This document shows, piece after piece, positions 34,546 to 46,148 of a stretch of 64,000 nucleotides of DNA. The position numbers and the translations under genes are program-made. The notes beneath the pieces are model-generated. The model did no database searches. It was given only the letters and a program-made list of their open reading frames with translations, and had not been told where the DNA came from. The stretch's first letter is position 1; each line of letters starts with the position of its first letter. The stretch comes from Hymenopellis radicata (lineage: Eukaryota; Basidiomycota; Agaricomycetes; Agaricales; Physalacriaceae), in NCBI GenBank assembly GCA_015501595.1, contig JADNRX010000039.1, positions 175,707 to 239,706 of the forward strand, given 5' to 3'.

Positions 34546-35975
34546 CGGTTATCTCCGAGCAGGCCTGAGGAAGCAGCCACTTAGTATCAACTCAGTATAT
34601 AGCCTGCATCTACGTGTTGACAGACATTCATAGCCACTCTCTGAAGAAACCGAAGCGGTCTTGCTACGCCATGCGTCGTCGGCCCACCAAATCAGGAATG
34701 AACCCAGGTTAGGGTTACAAGACGTGGCGCTCTCACGCGAGTTTGGCGCGTTCTCACCTGCTTCTCACTCTCAAAACTCGAGATGTACTATGAGATTGGC
34801 ATGGATGTGAATATGGGAGAGAGCGGATGCGTTGCAAGGCAGGATGGTGCCTTCCGACACCTGCATCAAATTTTGAGCGCGCACGTAGTGCGCGAGAAAT
34901 TTGAGATTGTACACTACAATCTATACTTTGTGACTTCCTCGGGACAGCCTCCAACTGAGCTGCCAAAGTTCCTTTCCTTTCTTTTGTTGAATTCTTTTTT
35001 TGCATTTTTCGGGCCGAAATACCCAGTAGAACGATCGGAAAACCCATCCCGGTTTACCGATCATGACACTGGGTTGTTATATGCCATGCCGAATGTTATA
35101 TGCCATGCCGGCGTTATATGCCAGCCGAGACGCGGCGATCAATGATTATATGCCACTTGTAGCTTTCATTGCTTGCTCTGTCCCGTGTAATCTTTAAAAT
35201 TGTACAGAACAGCTTGAACAACATCGCTCTCGAGATGAACAAGGATTTGGGGAGAACCGAGTCCAAAAAACGGAGCCGTTAATCACTGGCGGCGCATGAG
35301 CCGGTTATCTCCGAGCAGGCCTGAGGAAGCAGCCACTTAGTATCAACTCAGTATATAGCCTGCATCTACGTGTTGACAGACATTCATAGCCACTCTCTGA
35401 AGAAACCGAAGCGGTCTTGCTACGCCATGCGTCGTCGGCCCACCAAATCAGGAATGAACCCAGGTTAGGGTTACAAGACGTGGCGCTCTCACGCGAGTTT
35501 GGCGCGTTCTCACCTGCTTCTCACTCTCAAAACTCGAGATGTACTATGAGATTGGCATGGATGTGAATATGGGAGAGAGCGGATGCGTTGCAAGGCAGGA
35601 TGGTGCCTTCCGACACCTGCATCAAATTTTGAGCGCGCACGTAGTGCGCGAGAAATTTGAGATTGTACACTACAATCTATACTTTGTGACTTCCTCGGGA
35701 CAGCCTCCAACTGAGCTGCCAAAGTTCCTTTCCTTTCTTTTGTTGAATTCTTTTTTTGCATTTTTCGGGCCGAAATACCCAGTAGAACGATCGGAAAACC
35801 GTCATCCCCGACTTAAATTAGCGCTCGAGAGTAGCGCTGAAGAATCAGTATGTGGATTCGCTTCAGTACAGAACACATGAACTGCCTTCTGAAACAACTA
35901 AGTACAAGTGTCAGAAGCTTAAGCTATTTTAGCAGCAAAAGTACAGCTCCAGCTCCGTAGCCCGTCTTCATCGCA

Positions 35976-38900
35976 CTACAGAATATCACGCAAGAGCTCC
36001 CTCGCTATCCCGCCGGCCAGCATGGTACCCTCGTCTTCGTCACTTGGAGCAACACCACAGTAATGCGCCATCAACTGGGACCTGCAGACACAACTGCGTT
36101 CAGTACGACATTTTCCGCATTTTAAAATAACCTACTCCAATCTCGAGATGTAACTTCCATCCAATTCAAGATCGAGTGCAGGGCCAGTGTATCTGCCGCA
36201 GACTCGAACAATCAGTATTATACAGGAGAAAACGTTCACGCACAGCTTATTCCGCAGGGTGAATTGTAAGAAACTCTTCCAGTATGGATCTCCTTTGAGG
36301 ACGTCTCCATTGCCAATAACAATCAACAGCTCCTTGGCACGAGTAATGGCGACGTTCATCCTAAGTGCCAATCAGCCTGGCAGTGTCCTTAGAACATCAC
36401 GGACCCACCTCTTTCTCTCATGTACCAAACCTTGTCCGTTCGTGACATCGTCGACCAAGAACCGTTTGTTGGACCTCACACAGGAAAGAATGATAACCCT
36501 CATCTCTCGGCCTTGATAATCCTAGAACGTTTTAACAAGTTTCAGTTAGAGTCCACCATGGGCTCTCCGGATCGTCCTCACCTCAACAGTTCCGACATCC
36601 ACCTTACCCAACCCGCGCGACCGGAGCCGTTCACGCAGCTTCCACACCTGTTCCCTCCACGGCGCCATCACTCCGATCTCCTCAATACGTAACGGCGGAT
36701 CAGAGGCATCGCTTTCACTCAATAAACTCGTCACTGTCGCCACGACCTGATCGATCTCACCCTCGTTAAACCAAGTCGCACGCTTCGAAATGACTGTCAG
36801 TGACGATCCGAAATGAATGAGCACGAACACTAACCTCGTCAATGCACTCTTCTTTCCACTGTCCCCCAATAAACTTGAGAGGAATCTTAGGACTGGGGAG
36901 TCCCGACCATGTTATGATCCCATTGAAAATGGCACATGGCTCTAGCGTATCGTCATAGAATATCGCTGACGGCGGCATCAAGATAGCGGGATGGCTTCGA
37001 TAGTTCTAAGTGTGAATGAGAAAGACACGGAGATTAAACTCTTCCGAATCGCTCACCTTGACGAGGTTTGCAATCGGCTTGATCGATCTCGTACCCAGCG
37101 CGGGATCCTTGACATAACGACTGTATAACGGCCTGTTCAACAGTCTCTCAAGAAGCGAAACCTCGAGCTCATTGTCGCGGGCTCTACCGGATGTCACGAT
37201 AGGACCCACTACTTGACTGTCAGTCTCAGTTGTTCATCACTCATTGAAATTGCAACCTACGTTGATTCGGATCCCCACATAACACAAGCTGGGGTATCTT
37301 GCCGGGAGAAGCAACCTCCGCTGTGGGAGGAGGGCAATACGGCAGCACCACCGTCATAGGCACCAGAAGCTCCGGCTCAGAGCCCTGCGCTGCTTCGTCG
37401 ATGATGAGGTGAGTCCAATGGGGTTCAATCCGACGCCGTATAGTCGGATGGAGAATGTTCATCGTCCCGTCCTCCAACATGCCGAGACAGGTGTTGGTGC
37501 AGTAAGCTCTTGCCAGAATACCCGCATCAAGGCAGGACGTCACCACCACTCGCTTCGCCATCAACACCGGCCACTGCGGGATTGCGAAATGGTTGTTTTC
37601 CACATCTCAATGTTTGATCTCAGCCGAAACGAAAAGGGAAGTAGGGGTATGTGCTTACAACAAAAGTGCATCAATGCCTCGGGAACTTCGGCAAACGTTC
37701 TCTTCTCGTCGTTCAACCTGAAAAGCTGAGCTGGAGTAAGGACCTTGGCCAGTCTCACTGCGAGGGTGTCGGTAGCCGAATTGGAAGGTGCGCATACAAG
37801 GACATGAGCGTTAGGCTGTATCCGTAAGATCTGGTGCACCATTTCGACGACGGTTCTGTCGTTATATGAGTACATGAATAACGCATACAAGTTAAGGCTC
37901 GCCTGGTCTTCCAGTACCTGGAGGACCGCGAATTATGAATGGCACCGGTGACGTGTACAAAGAGGCGAACGATATTGCCGCCTGGAAAGAACCGTCAGAA
38001 CTGCGCAGAGCGAAGAGAACGGACGACTACCTTCTGTTCATTGTTCAAGCCAGTATCAACCCACGGCTCTTGGGTGTTCGTGGAAATGGGCGTCGGGACT
38101 GCAGCATCCAAATGTTCGGGTTCAGGAAAGAGCCATCGCTGCGCCACTAAATTATGTGGATTTGATAGTCTGCTTCCCATCGACATCACAGCGGCATGCA
38201 TCGTCAACGAAGGCCCGGGATTGGTTAAAAATGAGAAATTAAAATAAAAGTGCATGGTATCCTGTGGCAAGAAAGTGGGAAGTCCGTTTTCCAACGGTCG
38301 TCCGAGAACTGGATGGAGACTCAGTTGTATATGTTTTTTGAGAATTGGACAATAAAAATCTGTTCAAAAGTCAGTACGACATCGAAGCGAGAGAAAAACT
38401 ACCTCCGAATAATGCCTTCACGCTTCCTCAACGCGACAATGCGTCCCTCAAACGCCTGACCGGTCCCCCATTGACTGACAACATTGACCTCCCTCATATG
38501 CAAAAGGTCGCCGGGCTCCAGATACGGGTGATTTTCACGTATACCAGGATGGTCACGGAGAAATGGGCTAAAGCGAAGTCCACGAAGTTCACGCTCATCT
38601 TCCAGAGCACGACCTCTTTCTTATCCGACGCGACCTGATCAAGCTCCCAAGACAACAGGGTATTCCAATGATCAACATAACTTTCGGGACAAAGGGCGTT
38701 TGTGGGTAGTTCCTCTGGTGGTGCAACGAGAAGAAGATTGGGCTCGTGCATGCCTTTGAGCTGGTCTAAAAGAGATTGAGGAAATAAATCGTAAGGGTAA
38801 TTCGAAGAAGGAAAAACAGATAAAGGAGGAAGAGGTTCGAAGAAATGAGTTTGTTTTTGTATATCTTGTAAGTATTGAGGAACGAAAATGGATGCCTGGA

Positions 38901-39358
38901 TCGTCGAGTTAGTGACCGGAGAGGTCGGACGGGGTGAACTCGTACATATTTATCAAGGGTTTTTTCAGATATCTTTGACTGTAGTCAGAAAAGAATATTC
39001 GAAATATTGCAGTGTATCACGTACAGGTAAATCAGTTTTTTCAACAACACTAAGTGCTGTAAGACTATCCGACACAGATGATGATGCGTCGGATGGGGAT
39101 AACGATTCGAGAGCTTTTTGCACGCGCGATTTTAGCCTGTATAGCTCGCGTTCTTCGTCTTGACGGGGTGTCTTTCGCGGTGGGAGACACAGGCGATGGA
39201 TACGGAATCTCCGGGACCGCGATAGTAGCAAGAAGATTGCGCGAGGACATGCGCCCTGTTAGAGGGGCCAGACGGTTTTTCCAGTAATGTGCGCATGGCG
39301 GATCGTCCTCTGGGATGGGCGAATGGACTAGCGGGGGTGATCCTGGGCCCTGTACCAT
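35976..39358 (-). CDS. SF1 RNA helicase, MOV10/SDE3-like, with three apparent frameshifts
   Basis: Superfamily 1 RNA helicase of the UPF1/MOV10/SDE3 group; SDE3-type members act in RNA silencing and control of retroelements. Visible blocks from the N-terminus: DDPPCAHYWKNRLAPL, LKGMHEPNLLLVAPPEEL, REGIIR, QLSLHPVLGRPL, LNNEQKAAISFASLYTSPVP, then motif I (FIIRGPPGTG), motif Ia (VLVCAPSNSATDTLAVRL), motif II (IIDEAAQGSEPELL), QLVLCGDPNQLGPI, NYRSHPAIL, DYQGREMRVIILSCVRS and RMNVAITRAKELLIVIGN. The C-terminus is SQLMAHYCGVAPSDEDEG...LRDIL. Three places need one added base: 37908-37912 (just before the Walker A Lys-Thr), 38570-38572 and 39164-39167. The real start may lie upstream of the ATG at 39358, because open frame continues 5' of it. 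Confidence 0.85.
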
Positions 39359-40055
39359 GGGTGGTGGATGAGTCGGATATGGGTTTACAGCTATCCAACC
39401 CTCGGGCTGTGGTGCAAATATAATAGGAACTGGGGAGGAGGCGGTATAAAAGGCAGGTGATAGTACATGGTCGTATACAAGAAGAAATGAAGCAAATGTT
39501 AACGAGTCCTAGAAGATTTGTAGAAGATCATGAACGTAAGAGACAAGCTGTGAAGAACACGTGTCAAGCAAGCTTACCGCGGTAGGCGCCGAGAAGCGAT
39601 CGCTATGAAGGACGAGGCAAGTCGCGACTTTGCCTTTCAGAAAGCAATCGTCGCCCCTGTCGGACACGGCTGCCCTTATATTGGTTTATTTAATTTGGTT
39701 TGTAGGTGCTCGTGATGGACAGACGCCGAATAATCGGGAACACCGGATTAACCACCCCTTCTTCCTACCCTCACTGACCTATGTCGACCATTACAGCTCA
39801 TGCAAGGTGCAAAGGACTCGTAAACCTCTCGCGACATGCCTTTTTGTCGTCTTGATAAGATTAGATCCGACGGATAGGAACATCCGAAAGTTTCCATGCG
39901 GTCCCTTTTTGCTCGCTGATGGTCGCACGAGTTTGGCAGTCTTGGGTCTATTGCTGTTTGCGTCCTTCTCTGATAAGTAGATCTCCTGCCTATCTCCAGA
40001 AGGAGGCGCTCCAATACAGGTGCCGACAGAAGGCTGTTTGCTTTAAATACGCATC
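39359..40055. other. Divergent promoter region between helicase and permease
   Basis: The helicase frame may extend into the first 150 bases (PIIFAPQPEGWIAVNPYP is open upstream of its first ATG). The remainder is non-coding by eye, with AT-rich patches near 39470-39560 and 39675-39700. Confidence 0.4.
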
Positions 40056-42659
40056 ATGCCTGGTCCTGGACCTTCCCGCAGATCGCGCGACACCATGACC
40101 ACCGTTTCGGAAACAGTTGTGAACGAGGACGACAGAGAGCTCGTTGCACTGGGATATGTTCCCTCATTCAAGCGCGAGTTCTCTAATCTGGCGACGGTAC
40201 GTCTTCTTCGTCACAGCAGACACCAAACTCATGTTTTTTTTTCGTAGATTAGTTTCGCATTCAGTATCATGGTGAATAGACCCCCTTGGAATCTAGGAGG
40301 TCACTCAAAACGTTGTGCCTAGGGTCTATGCTCGAGTATCTCAACGACCTTCAACACTCCGCTCTTGACGGGAGGTCCAGCATCGGTCGTCTGGTGTTGG
40401 ATCCTTGGAGCATGCATGTGCTTTACGTTGGGCTCCAGTATAGCTGAGATTGTCAGCGCTTTCCCCACTTGTGGTGGATTGTAAGCCCTTACTCCCAACT
40501 CATCATCACTTCCCCGCTGAAATGACCATAGATATAGCGCCTCTGCCTACTTGACACCCACGAAATACCGCGCAAGAGTATTATCAATTTTCATTCTCTT
40601 GGCGGCCAGTTCTGAACTCACGCGTTCCCCTCACAGGTCGGGTGGCTTGTCGGATGGCTCAACATTCTCGGTCAAATCGCCGGTATCTCGTCGACGGAGT
40701 TCGGTCTATCCAACATGATATGGGCCGCAGTCGTAGTGGGCAAAGTACGTCTTTTCTTTATCTGACAGCTTCTCCCGCAACCCCATGCTGATGGAACGCC
40801 AGGACGGGGACTATGAAATCACCCAAGTACGCTCTAACTCTCTTCCGCCACTCTTCGTCTTATCTCGTTTCCGCTAGGGAAAAGTAGTGGGGCTCTTCGC
40901 CGGTCTCCTTGTTGTACACGGCCTCTTGGTGCGGAACATTCTTGTTCCTCTTCCGCAGAATGCTTAGCCTCCCCAGAACATGCTGGCTACGCGTTATCTC
41001 GCGAGCTTTTCAAAATCCTTCGTGTTCATCAATCTTGGCGCGACATTCAGTACGTCTGATCCCCGCCAATACCGCGTCGGCTCTAATCACATGCACCAGT
41101 CATTATCATCGTGCTGCTCGCTACCACTGGGAGAGACAATATGCACCCTGCAGACTACGTATTTGGCTCAGCCGGGGTCGTCAATCAAACTGGAGGTTGG
41201 AACACGGGACTTGCATTCCTATTCGGTTTACTCAGTGTTCAATGGACTGTAAGTTGGTTATCATTGATTGAACTACGTGACATAACTATCTATCACAGAT
41301 GACGGTGGGACTCCGCTTCGCATTTGCGGTGATGGAGTACTAATCTCGTGTTTCTAGGACTACGATGCCACTGCACACATATCGTGAGGCTTTATCTCCC
41401 TGCTATTACCGACCTGTCGGACTAACGAAATCAATAGAGAGGAGGTACGACGCGCAGCCTACGCGGGTACGTACCACTTTTGTTATCGTCACAAGAACAT
41501 TGGCTCAATGCATTGATCCATACAGCACCATCCGCTATCTTCATTGCAGGTTCGTGTCGCGTCCTTCTTCCACAGCACATGACATTGACGCGACTTATCA
41601 GTTATCGGAACGGGTTTGATTGGGTGGCTCTTCAATATTGTGCTTGTTCTCTGCTCTGGACCTCTGTGAGTCCTCCCTAGAACTGTCAGTATCATGCTCG
41701 ACCTGACGTTATTATTTCAGTGAGAACCTTCCCGGCGCGTCAGGCAATGCTGTCCTTGAGGTGCGATAAAGATTAAGACTTCTCAGCAGAATCAGGACTC
41801 ATGTGTTGTAGATCATGAACCTTCGAATGGGCAAAACGGGTGCCCTGATCCTCTGGGTAAGGTCACACGACACTTCCAGCTTCGTTGATCCCAACAAACG
41901 CCCTTGCACAGGTATTCGTGTGCCTCACGGCTTTCTTCGTCGTTCAAACTGCCCTCCAAGCGGCCTCGAGAACGATTTACGCTTTCAGCCGTGATCATGG
42001 TAATCCTTTACTACACTCCTCATATCCCGCCCTAACCGCTCGTCCACACCAGGTCTCCCCGACGCAGGCTACTTCGGCCACAACTCAGAATGGACGAACA
42101 CTCCATTACGCGCCATCGCGCTCACGACGCTCGTCTCCTTCCTCCCCGGCCTCCTCGACCTCGCGAGCCCCATCGCCGCCAACGCCATGTTCTCCCTCTG
42201 CGCCATGGCCCTGGATCTCTCCTACATCATCCCCATCTTCCTGCGGCGCGTACTCCAAAACCACCCCGAGGTGATGTTCAAGCCCGGCCCGTTCTACATG
42301 GGCGACGGGCTCCTCGGCGCCGTCGTCAACTGGGTGTGTATCTTCTGGACGCTCTTCGTCGTCGTCATCTTCTCTTTCCCTACCGTCCTCCCGGTGACGA
42401 AGGAGAATATGAACTATGCTTCCGTCATCACTGTCGGCGTGATGGTCCTCGCTTTGTATGTCGCTCACTTTGGTTTGTTGCGCATCAATTTACTCACGTG
42501 TCTCGTAGTGCATGGTACATAATCGACGGCCATAGGCACTATCACGGACCACAGTCGAATATTCCTCTTCCGGCTTATTCGGCGGGCCCATCTATTCCAG
42601 AAATAAATAGTGCTGACCGTGACCACAAATCAAAACTCGATAAGGAGGATCTCGCTTAG
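40056..42659 (+). CDS. Amino acid / GABA permease (APC superfamily)
   Basis: Twelve-helix amine or amino-acid permease of the APC superfamily, closest in motif to fungal GABA permeases (Uga4 type), in the plasma or vacuolar membrane. ATG at 40056 (MPGPGPSRRSRDTMTTVSET); an in-frame ATG 13 codons on is an alternative. Blocks: DRELVALGYVPSFKREFSNL, ISFAFSIMGLCSSISTT, GGPASVVWCWILGACMCF, SIAEIVSAFPTCGGLYSASA, VGWLVGWLNILGQIAG, DYDATAHISEEVRRA, SRTIYAFSRDHGLPDAGYFG and SLCAMALDLSYIIPIFLRRV. The C-terminus is charged and ends SKLDKEDLA. About a dozen introns of 45-70 bp interrupt the gene. The second exon (40248-40271) is only 24 bases. No frame problems were met in the stretches read. Confidence 0.92.
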
Positions 42660-42887
42660 GAAAGGTGACATATACCACGGATACCTTAGGAGGGGATGTA
42701 TGTAAAATATTGGACGCTGCATCTCATCGAGGGGTGTTCCCAGTATTGGACCAACAATCGCGTTGTCATTCAGCGACATTTTGATGGAAATGTTTACAGA
42801 TTTGAAATGTAATCGCTTTACTGTTCGAGAATGAACGGGATGTCGGTCGTTCCTGTACATGTCTGAGCGCGACCAAGGTGCCAAAGG

Positions 42888-45413
42888 TCAGAGTGTTACT
42901 AGAACCTGTGTGGGTCCAGATGATATGGTCATGTCCGCTTCAGGTCTTCTCTTGTCGCGAAACTGTGAACGAGACGACGCGTCAATGAAAACATCCGTAT
43001 TGAACCGGATACTAGTCGCCCGGCCTCGGCAGGCCAAAACCTGAGAAGGCGAGAGGCAAGGATGGTCGTCGTCAAGTGAGGGTACAGGGTGTTGTATATG
43101 AGACTGGACAGGTCCTTGAAGAGATTTGCCCACATTGAGAAGAACCAAAGTAATGTTGTATCCCTCGGGGTACTTAGTATTTGGGACATAGACGTACCAC
43201 ACAGGGGTTGGTGTGACCCCAAAGTGCGCGAAACGTCCTCGGGCTTCAGAGGACATCGATTCGGACACCCTCGATCGTGTTACCACGTCCGAAAATACAG
43301 TGTTTGCATTACGGCGTGTCCATTACATTTGAAAGTCGCGAGACAAAACTCACAGTAGGGCTGACCAATTGTGTCGAATTCGACGGGATAGAGACGGAAA
43401 AGCATACATGAAGGATAACTTGCAGGTTGTAAAGGAACAGAAACACAATGAGGAAAATAATTCTACGACTTCGGCTCTACGCAACCCAATGGGATCAGAA
43501 AATGCCACAAACCACCCCATCAGGAAACACTTACCATAGTTCAAGTGCATATGATATATAGAGTCATAAAATCCGGTAAAGTTGGAGTCGACTTCCAGCG
43601 GCAATGACACTGAGGCCTGTCCTGAGCTCGGTGTGACATAAACATATGTCACTTTGCTGATTCCGCGCGCCTCGAGCCAAGCCTTTCCAGAGGGCGATGC
43701 ACCATGTTGCTTGGAAATACTTGCCTGAAAAGTGATAGCATGACCGGTTTTGTCAACATAGAAGGAATCGAAAGTGGGAAAAGTTCGCGGGGTAGGGCGA
43801 TGGTATACTCCCAAGAGGAGGGGGTCATGAACAGGCCACTTGTCGAAGTCGAACTCCGGTACCGTCACTGGAATGTTCGCCGAGTGATGGTCCTCTATGC
43901 TGATCACCTTGTTGGCAACAAGAAAATTTTCGGCTTCTTCCGCTTCTTCCACAGTCTTCCAAATTCGACTAGCCTGCTTTGCCTAGGAGTCCTATTCTCG
44001 TTCACAACCATCCGTTGTAGACTCCAGGAGCCACCGCTGGTGAGATGCTGATGATAAAACCCGTCGAACATATGAGCCGCCACAGCCCTGGGACCAGGAC
44101 TCGGGGAACCCAAATTAAACTGAAACCACGCTTTCTGTGCCTCTTTGTAGTTTTTATTTACTCGACTCAAAACTCTTTGTAGAAGGGGTGGGCTGGGTGA
44201 ATCCAGGGTCCAAACTCTTCGATTTCGATCGTCGACAGGGAAGTAGGAGAGGAGGAGATGACTTATCGACTCGAGGAGACATAAAGCTGGTTCAGTACGA
44301 AAAGTCGCCTGTATGGAATCAGTTTGCAGACGGTCGAATGCGTAATTAAGAGACAACTCGAACTGCGTCACACGGGGGGCGAAGGAGTAGGCGTCTCGGG
44401 CGGACCCTCCATACAGGTTATAGAAGTCAACCAGTTGGGTTTCGTCGTAAATACGGAAGGCTTCTTGCTGGCATTGACGTCTGTAAGATCCATCAACAAC
44501 AATGCCTAGCAGCAGTCCAATGGAACGCACCCGGCAATGAGCTCCCCACAATCCCAGGGCCTCATGATGAGGTAGGAAGTCCCCATAACCTTTTTCATCC
44601 ATTGCATTCTATTCACTCCGGGGGAAGCGGCCTGAATGATGAAACGGCGACCAGTCACCAAAGGTTCCGGAATCGATACGTGTGTCGAGTCGGAATCGAC
44701 GAGGCACCATGTATCGGTAGGGAGTGCTTGCCGCAATTGTTCACGGTTGATGGTGATCATGTTTATGCCATAGGGTTTTCCGCCCTTCCACAATATCGAG
44801 GACGAGGGCGACTCAGCGACATATAGCGTAGGCAGACCTGCCGCACACCTGAGGTTGTAGACTACCCACAGGAAGGAGGACTTTCCTGTTACAGAGCGCT
44901 CAGCCCAAAATTCATGAAATTGATGAGGACCGACTCACCTATTCCGGGAAGGCCCGTAAGAACAACGCCGCCACCGGTGGTGACGCCCGTTTTCCCAACG
45001 AAGGGATTCGGATATGTCATCGTGTCAGACAAAGGTGATGCATGGACCACACCGAGGTCGCCGGGTGCAGGCGTCTCCTCCAGCCAAGAGGGAGATTGAG
45101 AGAGATCGACGTCCGACTCTTCTTGCTTTCTTGTTCTGGAATGGGACCACTGTTGATGTACGCGCGCGATTCGGTACTCCATCCACTGCAGAATTCCGAG
45201 CATCATTTCATGATATTCCTGCCTGATCATAATTGGCGTCGAGTCTTCACTTCCAGGCCCAACGTCAGGTAGAAACCAGATCCTGGTGGGTACGTCGACG
45301 TCCAGTGCGCGAGGCTCGACACGCTCAACAAGAGCCTGTTGCGGTTCTGCGGGCTCGCCATAGCCTGGATCTTCCCAAATGTACACTGGTGGCCTTTGTG
45401 GCTCTCGTGGCAT
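42888..45413 (-). CDS. Crinkler/RHS-like P-loop NTPase with REase-like C-terminal region
   Basis: Starts MPREPQRPPVYIWEDPGYGE at 45413. Exon 1 (45413-44939) and exon 2 (from 44885) join to form a Walker A motif, GLPGIGKSSFLWVVYNL, at about residue 155. Exon 2 (44885-44531) and exon 3 (from 44480) give INREQLRQALPTDTWCLVDS, a Walker-B-like strand, then QQEAFRIYDETQLVDFYNLY. The C-terminal part has HAITFQASISKQHGASPSG and KVTYVYVTPSSG, like the degenerate restriction-endonuclease fold seen in fungal crinkler-RHS proteins, which are named for effector-like relatives but are common in free-living basidiomycetes. A one-base gap in frame lies at 43978-43980. The last exons and the stop near 42888 are approximate. 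Function unknown; effector or intragenomic-conflict roles are inference. Confidence 0.6.
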
Positions 45414-46148
45414 GTCGCAGTTGGATGTGAGCAGGAGGCAGCAGTTAATGAATGTGTCTCATCCAAGGGGGATACGCCGTCCGTGCACGTGCCTATGACG
45501 CATACGTGCTTGTCTTCGTACTGCCATGATCTCTTACATTCTCTTCACTCAAGTATTCGACTACTTGACTCTACTTTACTTTCTCTTACCTATGGTAACC
45601 TTCTCGCTTCATCCTCTTAACTTTTGGTTGCCTATTTTCATGCAGTGCTTTCGTGGATTTCAAGGTAGATTCACTTTCTCGTGTCGTGTACTACCACCGT
45701 TTCCCCATTCTGATATCTCCCATAGGCTCAATACACCTATCCCATATCCGTCCCTCAGCAAGGGCTTAACATTGCTTACATTCGGTTCGTTCTTCTTGTC
45801 CGCCCTCGTACTCTAGGTTCTCAGATTTGACTACATCGAAAAGTAAGTTCTATATTGCTCACATTGAACTCTCTCTTATTATTTGTTAGTCTTGTCTTTA
45901 ATTTCCACAACAGGTATGTGGTCGTAAGTACTCGTCCATCCCTTCGATCTCTCTTTCTGACTAAGTACCAGGAATGCCTTAGATACGATACTGAAACAAT
46001 GAATATTCGTAATGACGCCTCCACGATCCGACCTGGCTTCACACAACTAGTCTAGATAAAACAAACTTGTGATTGAGTTGGGAACTACACAAACATCTAT
46101 GTACATTACAATTCTACGGGATACACTTTCATTATTTATGCAAATAAA
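45414..46148. other. Intergenic, pyrimidine-rich
   Basis: Long C/T-rich runs on the plus strand (45500-45960) produce open frames with no domain. Nothing further is supported. Confidence 0.4.

Larger units (their letters stand above)
30338..35808. mobile_element. Five head-to-tail copies of a 750-bp TIR element within one 8-bp TSD
   Basis: GTCATCCC is duplicated at 30338-30345 and 35801-35808. Between them lie copies at 30346-31095, 31102-31851, 31858-32607, 32614-35044 (interrupted) and 35051-35800. Each copy begins GGTTTACCGATC and ends GATCGGAAAACC, an 11-of-12 inverted repeat. Neighbouring copies are joined by CATCCC, the last six bases of the TSD. I saw no differences between copies. 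Near the left end TTATATGCCA occurs four times, a subterminal-repeat pattern. Each copy holds the hairpin CGCGCAC-GTA-GTGCGCG (30929-30945 in copy 1). Open frames of 120 and 97 codons repeat with the unit but have no domain. Non-autonomous; hAT-like by TSD length (inference). Confidence 0.92.

Noticed and set aside
30805..35880. 120- and 97-codon open frames repeated every 756 bp
   Set aside because: They recur only because the unit repeats, overlap each other on opposite strands, and show no domain or start context.
45500..46060. Hydrophobic plus-strand frames between the crinkler-like and trehalose genes
   Set aside because: They reflect pyrimidine-rich DNA (Leu/Phe/Ser codons) and have no family motif or splice support.
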